64,000 nucleotides of DNA. Origin: Prevotella sp. (GTDB taxonomy: Bacteria > Bacteroidota > Bacteroidia > Bacteroidales > Bacteroidaceae). The stretch's first letter is position 1, and every line of letters begins with the position of its first letter. Shown here piece after piece: positions 42,896-51,644 of this stretch. The notes beneath the pieces are model-generated. The model made no database searches. It had not been told where the DNA came from and was given only the letters and a program-made list of their open reading frames with translations. Where the stretch lies: the NCBI GenBank assembly GCA_017538105.1, contig JAFYJN010000040.1, forward strand, positions 1 through 64,000, given 5' to 3'. The position numbers were made by a program, and so were the translations under genes.

Positions 42896-44599
42896 TTATT
42901 TCATGATGACCTTGACAGCTCTATTGCCAATCCTGATGACGGCGACATTGCCGGCATGGAGGTTGGTGAAGACATTGGCCTCGTTGTGCTGGATAACAGC
43001 AGAACCCACTTGTTGGCCTGTCACGTTATAGACATAGACCTGGGTGCCATCGTCAGCGCCTTTGATGTGGATGTGGCCATTCTCTGACTGGATGAGAACA
43101 GGCGTGGACTTGATATTCGCCACTGCATCGGTGATACCTTCCGTCTGCGGATCCACATCAATCCAGCAAAGTGTAGCCGTGGCGGTTTCCGACTTCTCGT
43201 AACCCGGACAGGTGGCATAAACACTGATGTTGTAGGTGACGCCCAACTGCACCTCGCTACTATTGTAGGAAGCGATGTCGGTATCGGTGATTGTAGAATA
43301 GTATGTAGCACCTTCCGTACCGCAGTCGAAGGTCAGTTTACCTTCCGAATAACTAATGGTCGGTTTAGACAATGTAGGCATCTCATCGCTGCAGTCGTCG
43401 CCGTCAATCCACATGCACGAGAAGCGCCAGCGGTTGGGAATCATCGCCACGCGTGTACACTCACCCGTGGTGATGTCAATGGTATAGAGACAGGTGTCGT
43501 ATTTGCCGTTTGTGCGCCAATCCTTGTCAGGCAGCGAAGTCCACGAGCCATATTCATTGACGCCCTTGCCGCTATTGTAGAAGCCGTTCCAATAGAGAAT
43601 ATTGGGATTGCTCTTGGCAAAGCATGCACTCTGCCGGCTGTATTGTGAACAATAGCCGAGAGCAGGATAAGGATTCACCTGTTCGACATAGGACTCGCCC
43701 GTCTCAGAATCTACAGCAGGTGTGGGAACAGTCTTCATGATGCCCGTGGTGAGGTCGAACTCACAGAGTTCAGCACCCGTCAGTTCATTGTTGATATTAT
43801 ACATTTTGCCGTCGGCTCCTTCATAGCCACCAGTTCCACCACTGGTGATGGCGAAAGCCCTTCCTTCGGAGTTGATGGCAAAAGCCACGAAGTTACGGTA
43901 ATAGAGTCCCGGGGTAATGGGAGTAATCTGCATGGTATTGATATCTACCGTGCAGAGACAGTAACCTGCATCGGTACTTGTTGCGTCGCCATCCTGGTCG
44001 ACGAAGAAGTCAGGGTCAGACGTTATCTCCTCACCCAGGTCCTGATTGGTAAGGTAGAACAATCCATACACCAAGCCGTCTTTCGGGTTGTAGCACATTC
44101 CCGCCGACTCAATATTGCTTGACATCGCCATATAGTCTTCTGGTCCAGAGAGCAGGTCGCCGGTGTTGGCGTCCCATTTCCTTACGGCGAAGAGCACATC
44201 GTCGACCGTCGACTGTTCGTCACGAGAATAGACCGTCACCAGTTGCCCGTGGACATACGCCGCACCCGAATTACCAACCATGAGATTGAAATTGTTAGCC
44301 CACAAAGCCTTGTCGTTGTCGGTGAATTGGCCGTTGCTATAGAAATCAGCCTTGTTCACAGGCGGTTCCTTCACCGGCGTGGAGAGCGTCGTCCCGTCCC
44401 ATGTCATGGCATAGATGCCTTGTTCGACGATGAAGATAGCCTTTCCGAGGGCACTGTTCCATCCCACGTACTCCGATTCCATCTGGTCGCCATTGTCATA
44501 ACGGTTCCAATGACCAATCCCCTTGATTTTGATTTGCGCCATGGAAGGAAGTGCCACCATTAAAGCCATTGCAGTTAAGAAGTAGAGTTTTTTCTTCAT
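42896..44599 (-). CDS. Secreted protein with beta-propeller-like body and sorting-type tail
   Basis: 567 residues. Signal peptide MKKKLYFLTAMALMVALPSMA. The body (about 25-400) has repeated aromatic-rich units like FAINSEGRAFAITSGGTGGY and CYNPKDGLVYGLFY, which suggest a propeller. Near residue 400-470 is KPTISYSEGKLTFDCGTEGA, a chitobiase-C-terminal-like module also seen in the pseudogene at 37658-37936. The last 80 residues (VYVYNVTGQQVGSAVIQ... RIGNRAVKVIMK) look like a cell-surface sorting tail. A minus-strand -7 box TAATTTTG lies at 44653-44660. Function unknown. Confidence 0.75.
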   Translation of the reverse strand: MKKKLYFLTAMALMVALPSMAQIKIKGIGHWNRYDNGDQMESEYVGWNSALGKAIFIVEQGIYAMTWDGTTLSTPVKEPPVNKADFYSNGQFTDNDKALWANNFNLMVGNSGAAYVHGQLVTVYSRDEQSTVDDVLFAVRKWDANTGDLLSGPEDYMAMSSNIESAGMCYNPKDGLVYGLFYLTNQDLGEEITSDPDFFVDQDGDATSTDAGYCLCTVDINTMQITPITPGLYYRNFVAFAINSEGRAFAITSGGTGGYEGADGKMYNINNELTGAELCEFDLTTGIMKTVPTPAVDSETGESYVEQVNPYPALGYCSQYSRQSACFAKSNPNILYWNGFYNSGKGVNEYGSWTSLPDKDWRTNGKYDTCLYTIDITTGECTRVAMIPNRWRFSCMWIDGDDCSDEMPTLSKPTISYSEGKLTFDCGTEGATYYSTITDTDIASYNSSEVQLGVTYNISVYATCPGYEKSETATATLCWIDVDPQTEGITDAVANIKSTPVLIQSENGHIHIKGADDGTQVYVYNVTGQQVGSAVIQHNEANVFTNLHAGNVAVIRIGNRAVKVIMK

Positions 44600-44760
44600 G
44601 ATAATGGTATTTTTCTATTTAGTTGGTTGAGGGTAGTTTGCATGATTTTTCGCAAAATTACGATTTTCTTTTATAAAAAGGCATAATTATTTGCTATTAT
44701 TCTTTTCATATTTGGCAAATTGTCGTTTTTGAAAAGAAAAAACAACTTTTCATTTGTTTT

Positions 44761-44792
44761 TTTGGCGTATTTGCGGTTTTTGAATAAATTTG
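44761..44792 (+). promoter_or_regulatory. Promoter of the TPR-AraC regulator gene
   Basis: TTTG (44761-44764), 20 bp, TAAATTTG (44785-44792): full consensus. It lies 130 bp before the ATG; the leader contains the repeat at 44818-44905. Confidence 0.75.
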
Positions 44793-44817
44793 CAGAGGGA
44801 AGAAGAGGATAGGAAAA

Positions 44818-44905
44818 CCTAAGAAATTCTAGGAGAACCTAGGGAATTATAGGAGAGCCTAGGAAATTCTAGGGGATTTTGGAGAATTTAGGAGAGGGAT
44901 TTAGG
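44818..44905. repeat. Degenerate CCTAGGAAATTCTAGG repeat
   Basis: Units CTAAGAAATT, CTAGGAGAAC, CTAGGGAATTATAGGAGAGC and so on with a period of about 9-10 nt, in the leader of the AraC-type gene. Related sequence occurs at 48995-49035 and 53312-53370. Confidence 0.5.
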
Positions 44906-44922
44906 GGGAGCGATAAAGAAAA

Positions 44923-46800
44923 ATGGGACGAACGACAAGGCATATCATTCTCTTATTATTTGCTACCTTATTTATATATAAGGGAACGGGGTATGTGTAT
45001 GCCCAAGGAGCTAATAATGACCAGTTAACGGGTTCGCTTTGGGAGCAATGTGAACGAGCGAGGAGTCTTTGCCACTACGACACGTTGCAAGCATTATCTT
45101 CGCGGCTTTTAGAAACGGCACGCAAAGATAATAACGGCCGCGACGAGGCTTACGCCCTATTCTACCAAGGTCTGGCCCAGTTGTTCACAGGTAAGAAGAC
45201 GGAGGCCCTCCATTCTCTAAACGAAGCCGGGGAAAGAGCCGAGGAAATTGAGAACGACTCTATCCTCGCCTTGGTGATGAACACAATGGGCATTTTCCAC
45301 GCCATGACCGAGAACAACAACTACGTAGCCCAGCGTTATTTTTTCAAGAGTCTGGAATATGCCGAGAAAGCGCATTACGAACAGGTAAAAGGACGCATCT
45401 ATGGCAATCTGCTCATCCTCACCCATGCCGATAACGACACCACAGGACTGGACAATGCCGTGAAGATATATGAATATGGCAAAAAGAACGGTGACTTTGA
45501 GCAGACCTTCATGGGAGCCTATTACTTAGCCATGTATTACAACCTTAAAGGCGAGAACACCCGTTCCGAACAATACCTTGAAGAGTCGTTATCCCTTTAC
45601 GACCGTTACCATTACGACGATGTGGCCTCGGTGTATACCCTCTATTCGAAGGTAAAAGCCGACATGGGCGACCTTACCACAGCTTCGGTCCATGCCCAAA
45701 AAGCCATCGAATTGGCCCAACGATACCACCAAGCCATGTTGTTGCCCGACGCTTTCCTTCAATATGCCATGGTGCTGCATGAGATGGGCGATTATGTACG
45801 TTCCAACGATGTGGCCCATCAAGCCTTGGCCGCCGCGGAGCAGTCGTCGAGCCGAACGAAGAGCGTCGCCTGTTATGAGTTAATCGCCAAGAACTGCCAA
45901 CGGTTAGGGCAAAAAGACCTGGCCATGGAGTATATGGAGCGCGCCAACCGTGCCATGGACACCCTATCCTCCATCAACATGGAACGTCTACGTCACGAAC
46001 AAACCATTTTGAACGACATCAACCAAAAGGAACAAGAAGCATTGGTGAGGAAGCAGCAAATGGCCGACCAGCGCAAGTTGAACCTTCTCCTGATTGTCAC
46101 ATCCTTGATTCTTGCCAGTCTTCTTGCTGTCATCTGGGCCAACTACCGCCGGCGGAACCGCTTGTACAAGAACATTGTCCGCCAGAACGCCCACGCTGTT
46201 CTTCAACACGATGAGATGCAACAGCGCATCAACAAATTGGAAGAGGTCAATGCACAATTGACTATACACCATACGCAATCACCGAACCCAAAGGAGCCAT
46301 TGACCATTGAGGACGATTCGACACAATCATCAGAAATGCCGACAGACAGCACTACTCTCGACGACACCCCCATCCGCTCCGGTTCGATGGTTGACGATGA
46401 GCGCCGAGCTCAAGACCTATACCAACGCGCCTGTCAACTGATGGAGAAAGAACGCCTCTTTACCGACCCCCAACTGAACCGCGAACGTTTTGCCGAGTTA
46501 TTGGGCACCAACCGCACTTATCTGAGCAAGATCCTGAAAGAGAAGAGCGGCATGACCTACGTGCAGTTCGTGAATACCTACCGCATCGATGAAGCCATTC
46601 GCCAACTCTCCGACCCCACACTCGGCCAGTCACCGCTGAAACAGATTTGGAGCGATTTGGGCTTTAACTCTCCTGTCACTTTTTACAAGCAATTTCAGCA
46701 GGCGGTAGGTATCACCCCTTCGGTATATAGGAAACAATTCCTGGCGATGAGGGAGGAAGCCCCCCTCTTATCCCCCGATGGGGAAGACAGCGAAGGGTGA
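44923..46800 (+). CDS. Membrane TPR sensor with AraC-type DNA-binding domain
   Basis: 625 residues. Signal sequence HIILLLFATLFIYKGTGYVYA, then periplasmic TPR repeats (about 35-365), a coiled stretch, a transmembrane helix (LLLIVTSLILASLLAVIWAN, about 386-405), and a cytoplasmic C-terminal AraC HTH (RERFAELLGTNRTYLSKIL, PVTFYKQFQQAVGITPSVY, about 520-610). This one-protein arrangement of an outside TPR sensor and an inside DNA-binding domain is known in Bacteroidetes. The last 14 residues (EEAPLLSPDGEDSEG) are encoded by a stretch resembling the CCCCCTC/GAGGGG repeat unit and may be an addition. Targets unknown. Confidence 0.88.
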   Translation: MGRTTRHIILLLFATLFIYKGTGYVYAQGANNDQLTGSLWEQCERARSLCHYDTLQALSSRLLETARKDNNGRDEAYALFYQGLAQLFTGKKTEALHSLNEAGERAEEIENDSILALVMNTMGIFHAMTENNNYVAQRYFFKSLEYAEKAHYEQVKGRIYGNLLILTHADNDTTGLDNAVKIYEYGKKNGDFEQTFMGAYYLAMYYNLKGENTRSEQYLEESLSLYDRYHYDDVASVYTLYSKVKADMGDLTTASVHAQKAIELAQRYHQAMLLPDAFLQYAMVLHEMGDYVRSNDVAHQALAAAEQSSSRTKSVACYELIAKNCQRLGQKDLAMEYMERANRAMDTLSSINMERLRHEQTILNDINQKEQEALVRKQQMADQRKLNLLLIVTSLILASLLAVIWANYRRRNRLYKNIVRQNAHAVLQHDEMQQRINKLEEVNAQLTIHHTQSPNPKEPLTIEDDSTQSSEMPTDSTTLDDTPIRSGSMVDDERRAQDLYQRACQLMEKERLFTDPQLNRERFAELLGTNRTYLSKILKEKSGMTYVQFVNTYRIDEAIRQLSDPTLGQSPLKQIWSDLGFNSPVTFYKQFQQAVGITPSVYRKQFLAMREEAPLLSPDGEDSEG

Positions 46801-46863
46801 AAGTATACGGTCGCACAAACCGCATACAGCACATTGAAAATTGAACATTGAATCAAAAAAGAT

Positions 46864-48993
46864 ATGAATACATTCAGTGAACAGATAGCCAAGGCTGTGA
46901 ATTTGAAGGCCGAATATGTTGATAACACCATAGCCTTGTTGGACTTGGGATGCACCATACCATTCATTGCCCGTTACCGCAAGGAGCGCACCGGTGGAAT
47001 GGACGAGGTTCAGATAATCCAAATAAAAAACTTGTATGAACGTCTACAAGAGATACAGAAGCGAAAAGACACCATACTGAAGACCATTGGTGAGCAAGGT
47101 AAACTCACTCCCGAGTTGCAGCAACGCATTGAGAACAGTTGGGATGCCACGGAATTGGAAGACCTTTACTTGCCCTACAAGCCCAAGCGGCGCACCCGAG
47201 CACAGGTGGCCCGCGAACAAGGTCTGGAGCCATTGGCAACCCTTCTGCTCCTACAGCGTGAGCGCGACCCATGGCAAGCTGCCCAACGTTTTGTGAAAGG
47301 CGATATTGTAGATGCGGAATCCGCCATCAGGGGAGCCCAGGACATCATCGCCGAAAAGGTGAGTGAAGACGAGCGTTCACGCCAAGCCGTCCGCCACGCC
47401 TACCGTCAAGGAGCCATCATCCGTTCAAAAGTGGTAAAGAGCAAGTCGGAGAGTGACGAAGCCGCCAAATACAGCGACTATTTCGACTGGGATGAGCCAT
47501 TGAAGCGATGCACCTCACATCGGCTGCTAGCCATGCGCAGGGGCGAGAGCGAAGGTATCCTTCGTGTGAGCATCACTATCGATGACGAGCGTTGCGTGGA
47601 CCGTCTGGATCGGCTATATATGAAAGGATACGGTCCATGCAGCCGTCTGGTGGGCGAAGCCGTGGAAGATGGCTACAAACGGTTGTTGCGTCCATCAATA
47701 GAGACCGAGTTTGCATCTGAGAGCAAGCAGAAGGCCGATGACGAAGCCATCAATGTGTTTGTGGGCAACGTACAGCAGTTACTGTTATCCGCCCCACTTG
47801 GGCAGAAACGCGTGATGGGCATCGATCCCGGTTTCCGTACCGGATGTAAAGTAGTATGTCTCGATGCCCAGGGAAATCTCCTTCACCATGAAGCCATTTT
47901 CCCCCACCCCCCTGTGAATCATCGTATGCAAGCCACCGTCCATGTGGAACAGATGGTGAAAGACTACCAAGTGGAAGCCATCGCCATCGGCAACGGCACC
48001 GCCAGCCGCGAAACTTCCGACTTCATCCGCGACCTTCATTTCGACCATCATGTGCAGACCTTCGTGGTGAGTGAAGACGGGGCCTCCGTATATTCCGCCT
48101 CAAAGACCGCCCGCGAAGAGTTTCCCAATGAAGATGTTACGGTCCGCGGCGCCGTGAGCATTGCCCGCCGTCTGATGGATCCCCTGGCTGAGTTGGTGAA
48201 GATCGACCCCAAGAGCATCGGCGTGGGACAATACCAGCACGATGTAGACCAAAGCAAGTTGAAAAAGAGTTTGGATCAGACCGTCGAACACTGTGTGAAC
48301 CTGGTTGGTGTAGACCTGAACACTGCGTCACGCCACTTGCTTACCTACGTAAGCGGTTTGGGTCCGACACTCGCCCAGAATATAGTGGACTATCGCAAAG
48401 AACATGGAGCCTTTAACACCCGTTCTGATTTGAAGAAAGTAGCACGTCTGGGACCTTCCGCCTTCGAGCAATGCGCCGGTTTCCTCCGTATCCGCGGCGG
48501 CAAGAACCCCTTGGACAACAGTGCCGTCCACCCCGAAAGCTACGGCATTGTGGAACAGATGGCGACAGACTGCGGTTGCACCGTATCGAACCTCATGAGC
48601 GACGCATCCATTCGCCAGCGGATTGACTTGGGACGATATGTGAACGACCGGGTGGGTATGCCGACACTGAAAGACATCATGGCTGAATTGGAAAAGCCAG
48701 GTCGCGACCCACGGGAACAGATAGAAGAATTTGAGTTCGACCCCAGTGTGAAAGAGTTGGATGACCTGGTGGAAGGCATGGTGCTACCCGGCATCGTCAC
48801 CAACATCACGAAATTTGGAGCCTTCGTTGACATCGGTGTTCACCACGACGGACTGGTACACATCAGCCAGATGGCCAACCATTATGTGAAAGACCCCAAT
48901 GATATCGTTCACCTTCACCAACATGTGAAGGTGAAAGTGACGGAAGTGGACAAACGTCGAGGACGTATCGCACTGAGTATGAAGGGAGTATAG
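46864..48993 (+). CDS. tex: Tex-like RNA-binding transcription accessory protein
   Basis: 709 residues, full length. N-terminal Tex domain (KAEYVDNTIALLDLGCTIPF, FIARYRKERTGGMDE), YqgF-like RNase H domain (VMGIDPGFRTGCKVVC, about 318-333), helix-hairpin-helix (YVSGLGPTLAQNIVDYR, LGPSAFEQCAGFLRI) and a C-terminal S1 domain (VTNITKFGAFVDIGVHHDG to GRIALSMK). Cytoplasmic; binds RNA and affects transcription and stress tolerance in other bacteria. Single gene 63 bp after the AraC-type gene, possibly co-transcribed. Confidence 0.93.
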   Translation: MNTFSEQIAKAVNLKAEYVDNTIALLDLGCTIPFIARYRKERTGGMDEVQIIQIKNLYERLQEIQKRKDTILKTIGEQGKLTPELQQRIENSWDATELEDLYLPYKPKRRTRAQVAREQGLEPLATLLLLQRERDPWQAAQRFVKGDIVDAESAIRGAQDIIAEKVSEDERSRQAVRHAYRQGAIIRSKVVKSKSESDEAAKYSDYFDWDEPLKRCTSHRLLAMRRGESEGILRVSITIDDERCVDRLDRLYMKGYGPCSRLVGEAVEDGYKRLLRPSIETEFASESKQKADDEAINVFVGNVQQLLLSAPLGQKRVMGIDPGFRTGCKVVCLDAQGNLLHHEAIFPHPPVNHRMQATVHVEQMVKDYQVEAIAIGNGTASRETSDFIRDLHFDHHVQTFVVSEDGASVYSASKTAREEFPNEDVTVRGAVSIARRLMDPLAELVKIDPKSIGVGQYQHDVDQSKLKKSLDQTVEHCVNLVGVDLNTASRHLLTYVSGLGPTLAQNIVDYRKEHGAFNTRSDLKKVARLGPSAFEQCAGFLRIRGGKNPLDNSAVHPESYGIVEQMATDCGCTVSNLMSDASIRQRIDLGRYVNDRVGMPTLKDIMAELEKPGRDPREQIEEFEFDPSVKELDDLVEGMVLPGIVTNITKFGAFVDIGVHHDGLVHISQMANHYVKDPNDIVHLHQHVKVKVTEVDKRRGRIALSMKGV

Positions 48994-48994
48994 G

Positions 48995-49035
48995 AAGGGC
49001 TAAGGAATCCTAGGTATTCTTAGGGGGATAGAGGG
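48995..49035. repeat. CTAGG-type repeat after tex
   Basis: GGAATCCTAGGTATTCTTAGGGG in the tex 3' spacer; related to the unit at 44818. Confidence 0.35.
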
Positions 49036-49036
49036 C

Positions 49037-49401
49037 TTATTGTTTGCCGTCGTCGGCATCGAGCCCTTGCGCGATGCACCTGTCGCAGATGGCTATCTGC
49101 TGTTGGAGAGCCGAAATGTCAGGATTTTGAAGTGTGCGGACAATGAGTTCCATAGCCTCCATGTATGCCGTGCGTGCCTGACGGAAGTGGTAGCTTTTAA
49201 TAAGCTGATCACCCGCCTTGACATACCTTTGGAACAGTTTTCCCTTGTAGTAATAGTTTGTTTGTCTTTTTTATCCTTATGTTTGTAATAATCCGATGCT
49301 GAACCCAGCACCACGGAGTCGGTTCTTGCTTGGCTGCTGACAGTTTGAGCCATGGCCATCACAGGCATCATGAGCATCAATATCAAGATTATCTTTTTCA
49401 T
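49037..49401 (-). pseudogene. Small secreted protein gene, frameshifted
   Basis: From ATG 49401 it encodes signal peptide KKIILILMLMMPVMAMAQ and a normal start of the mature protein (TDSVVLGSASDYYKHKDKK). In this frame the sequence then becomes nonsense-like (TTRENCSKGMSRR). Shifting by -1 at the run of six A (minus; plus 49267-49272) continues a plausible protein: NYYYKGKLFQRYVKAGDQL, YHFRQARTAYMEAMELIVRT, then LQQQIAICDRCIAQGLDADD and GKQ, stop at 49037. The joined product is 121 residues with a TPR-like helix pair. Either a genuine indel, a sequencing error, or programmed slippage. A -7 box TATCTTTG lies at 49431-49438. Confidence 0.7.
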
Positions 49402-49435
49402 TATTGCAGTAGGTTTTCGTTATTATGGCGCAAAG

Positions 49436-49515
49436 ATAAGGAAAAATTAAAAGATTAGAAAAATTAAAAGAAAAATAAAAGATTAAAAGATTATAAAATT
49501 AAAAAATCAGAATAT
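49436..49515. repeat. ATTAAAAG octamer repeat
   Basis: About eight imperfect units in the spacer between the frameshifted gene and rplT. Confidence 0.6.
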
Positions 49516-49546
49516 TTAAAGGGTAAGGGTTGGGAGTCGTGGATAC

Positions 49547-49578
49547 AAAAATCGCCATCCCGATGGAATGGCGATTTT
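49547..49578 (-). terminator. Terminator of infC-rpmI-rplT
   Basis: Stem AAAATCGCCAT/ATGGCGATTTT, 10-nt loop; T run on minus strand; 18 bp after the rplT stop. Confidence 0.85.
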
Positions 49579-49596
49579 ATGATGGATAAAGTGGAT

Positions 49597-49941
49597 TTAC
49601 TTCACTTTCTCAACGATAGCCTTGAAGGCATCGGGATTGTTCACGGCAAGGTCGGCCAACACTTTGCGGTTGATTTCGATACCAGCCTTGTGCAGTTTAC
49701 CCATGAGCTGTGAATAGCTGAGTCCTTCGAGACGTGCAGCAGCGTTGATACGCTGAATCCAGAGAGCGCGGAATGTGCGCTTCTTGTTACGACGGTCGCG
49801 ATAGGCATAGGTAAGACCTTTTTCCCAAGTATTCTTCGCTACAGTCCAAACATTCTTGCGAGCTCCGAAGTAACCTTTCGTGAGTTTAAGGATACGTGTT
49901 CTTCTTGCTTTAGAAGCAACATGATTTACTGATCTTGGCAT
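49597..49941 (-). CDS. rplT: 50S ribosomal protein L20
   Basis: 114 residues, complete: [35 protein letters not shown], and [19 protein letters not shown] are characteristic. L20 binds 23S rRNA early in 50S assembly. Last gene of infC-rpmI-rplT, 32 bp after rpmI; strong terminator follows. In many bacteria L20 represses its own operon; I see a possible small hairpin region between infC and rpmI (about 50190-50245) but no certain leader structure. Confidence 0.97.
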   Translation of the reverse strand: MPRSVNHVASKARRTRILKLTKGYFGARKNVWTVAKNTWEKGLTYAYRDRRNKKRTFRALWIQRINAAARLEGLSYSQLMGKLHKAGIEINRKVLADLAVNNPDAFKAIVEKVK

Positions 49942-49973
49942 AATTTTTTCCTTTAAATGTTTGACTTAGAATG

Positions 49974-50171
49974 TTAACGAAGGCAGAGCAAATCGCGCAC
50001 CTGCTTTTGATTTGACTTGTCGACGATAGCCTGGTGAACCAGATTACGTTTCTGCTTCTTGGTCTTCTTCGTCAGGATGTGGCTGTGGTAAGCATGATGT
50101 CTTTTGATCTTACCAGTACCGGTGAAACGGAATCTCTTCTTCGCACCGGAATTTGTCTTTACTTTTGGCAT
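49974..50171 (-). CDS. rpmI: 50S ribosomal protein L35
   Basis: 65 residues from ATG 50171: [36 protein letters not shown], typical basic L35. An in-frame codon 12 residues upstream is not a plausible start. The 108-bp gap to infC contains an AACGC/GCGTT hairpin (about 50205-50225), which might take part in L20 feedback. Confidence 0.97.
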   Translation of the reverse strand: MPKVKTNSGAKKRFRFTGTGKIKRHHAYHSHILTKKTKKQKRNLVHQAIVDKSNQKQVRDLLCLR

Positions 50172-50279
50172 TGTTTTTATGAATTTATTGTTAATAATCG
50201 GCGGCAACGCATATACCGGGCGTTACGCACCATTGTTTTCATCAAGAATTGAGCGCTGAATATTAGAGTAATTAACTCC

Positions 50280-50996
50280 TTATTGCTCTTCTTTGTTTTC
50301 CGTGAGCTTTTTGAGGGCGTCAGCACTTATTTTTGCGTTGGCGAGCAATCCACCATTAGCGGGCATTTCGGGGTCGGTCTCCTGTTGTAGGTTTTCCTTC
50401 GCTTGTTTTGCCAGTTCCCTTGCTTCCGCCTCCCGTCGTTCGCGGTCCATTTTCTGTTGGCTTTTTTTCGCCACGCCAGCCTTTTTGGGAGCGATGAATA
50501 TCGCCATTTTCTTACCTTCAAGTTGTGGAAGTTGTTCCACTTTTCCATATTCCTCAAGGTCGTTGGCAAAACGCAGGAGTAGCACCTCACCTTGTTCCTT
50601 GAATAGAATGGACCGGCCTTTGAAGAACACGTATGCACGCACTTTGTTTCCTTCTTCAAGGAATTCCTTGGCGTGTTTTAGTTTGAAGGCATAATCGTTG
50701 TCGCCCGTCTGGGGTCCGAAACGGATTTCCTTCACCTCTATCTTCACTTGTCTGGCCTTCATCTCCTTGGCCTTTTTCTTTTGTTGATAGAGGAATTTGG
50801 AATAGTCGATGAGACGGCATACAGGCGGTTGTGCATTCGGAGAGATCTCCACCAAGTCGACACCTTGTTGTCGAGCCATATCCAATGCTTGTCGGGTAGG
50901 TACCACTGTGGACCCCCCATCGCCTACAATACGTACCTCGCGCACTCGAATTTGCTCATTCACGCGGTACTGATTTTGTTTTTTGTCGTTCTTCAT
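50280..50996 (-). CDS. infC: Translation initiation factor IF-3
   Basis: 238 residues, longer than the E. coli protein because of a charged C-terminal extension (about 175-238, lysine-, alanine-rich, with [18 protein letters not shown]). N-domain [17 protein letters not shown], linker, and C-domain [19 protein letters not shown] are standard. The start is ATG, not the rare AUU used for autocontrol in enterobacteria. It has its own promoter at 51022-51052 and is separated from thrS by a plus-strand operon. Confidence 0.96.
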   Translation of the reverse strand: MKNDKKQNQYRVNEQIRVREVRIVGDGGSTVVPTRQALDMARQQGVDLVEISPNAQPPVCRLIDYSKFLYQQKKKAKEMKARQVKIEVKEIRFGPQTGDNDYAFKLKHAKEFLEEGNKVRAYVFFKGRSILFKEQGEVLLLRFANDLEEYGKVEQLPQLEGKKMAIFIAPKKAGVAKKSQQKMDRERREAEARELAKQAKENLQQETDPEMPANGGLLANAKISADALKKLTENKEEQ

Positions 50997-51021
50997 CCAG
51001 CTATTTTACGTTTAGCGGCTG

Positions 51022-51052
51022 CAAAGGTAGTATTTTTCAACGAATTGACAAA
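51022..51052 (-). promoter_or_regulatory. Promoter of infC-rpmI-rplT
   Basis: Minus strand TTTG (51049-51052), 19 bp, TACCTTTG (51022-51029); perfect. About 20 nt of leader before the infC ATG. Confidence 0.85.
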
Positions 51053-51081
51053 ATAAAGTAATGTTTTTTTTGCAGTGAAAA

Positions 51082-51113
51082 ATTGTGTATATGTCATAAA
51101 TATCGTAATTTTG
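51082..51113 (+). promoter_or_regulatory. Promoter of the TlpA-DUF6029-Omp28 operon
   Basis: ATTG (51082-51085), 20 bp, TAATTTTG (51106-51113); one mismatch in the -33 box; 33 bp before the ATG. Confidence 0.7.
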
Positions 51114-51146
51114 CACACGAGAACAAATAAAAAGACGTGAGCAATC

Positions 51147-51638
51147 ATGAAAAAGTCTATATTATTTATTGTCATTGCCCTATTTTTTTCGTTGTTGGAC
51201 ATGAATGCCCAACTACCCTCCGTGACTTTGAAAGACATCAATGGCAAGACCATCAAGACCGACACATTGAGCAACGATGGCCGTCCGATTATCATTGACT
51301 TCTTCGCCACATGGTGCAAGCCCTGCAACCGCGAGTTGACCGCCATCAGCGAGGTGTATGACGATTGGCAGGCCGAAACTGGCGTTAAGCTTATCGCCGT
51401 GAGCATTGATGTGGCGCAGAACATCAACAAGGTTCGTCCGTTGGTGGAGCAGCACAATTGGCCGTATGAGGTGTTGTTGGATCCCAACAGTGACTTCAAG
51501 CGTGCTTTGGGCATCCAAATGATTCCCTATGTGCTGGTTATCGACGGCGAGGGCAATATCGTCTACAAGCACAATGGTTATACCGACGGCGATGAGGAAG
51601 AGTTAATCGAGAAGGTTCGAGAATTGATCAGCAAATAA
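51147..51638 (+). CDS. TlpA-like thioredoxin-fold protein
   Basis: 163 residues. Signal peptide KSILFIVIALFFSLLDMNAQ, then a thioredoxin fold with active site FFATWCKPCNREL (C-K-P-C) and the cis-proline region IQMIPYVLVID. Periplasmic thiol-disulfide oxidoreductase. First gene of a plus-strand operon; the next gene begins 6 bp after its stop. The downstream Omp28-like protein carries a CxxC as well, so the proteins may act in one redox pathway. Confidence 0.88.
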   Translation: MKKSILFIVIALFFSLLDMNAQLPSVTLKDINGKTIKTDTLSNDGRPIIIDFFATWCKPCNRELTAISEVYDDWQAETGVKLIAVSIDVAQNINKVRPLVEQHNWPYEVLLDPNSDFKRALGIQMIPYVLVIDGEGNIVYKHNGYTDGDEEELIEKVRELISK

Positions 51639-51644
51639 TCACCG

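Noticed and set aside
49040-49288. Plus-strand 82-codon frame
   Set aside because: Antisense to the frameshifted secreted gene; the minus strand frame has much better protein-like sequence.
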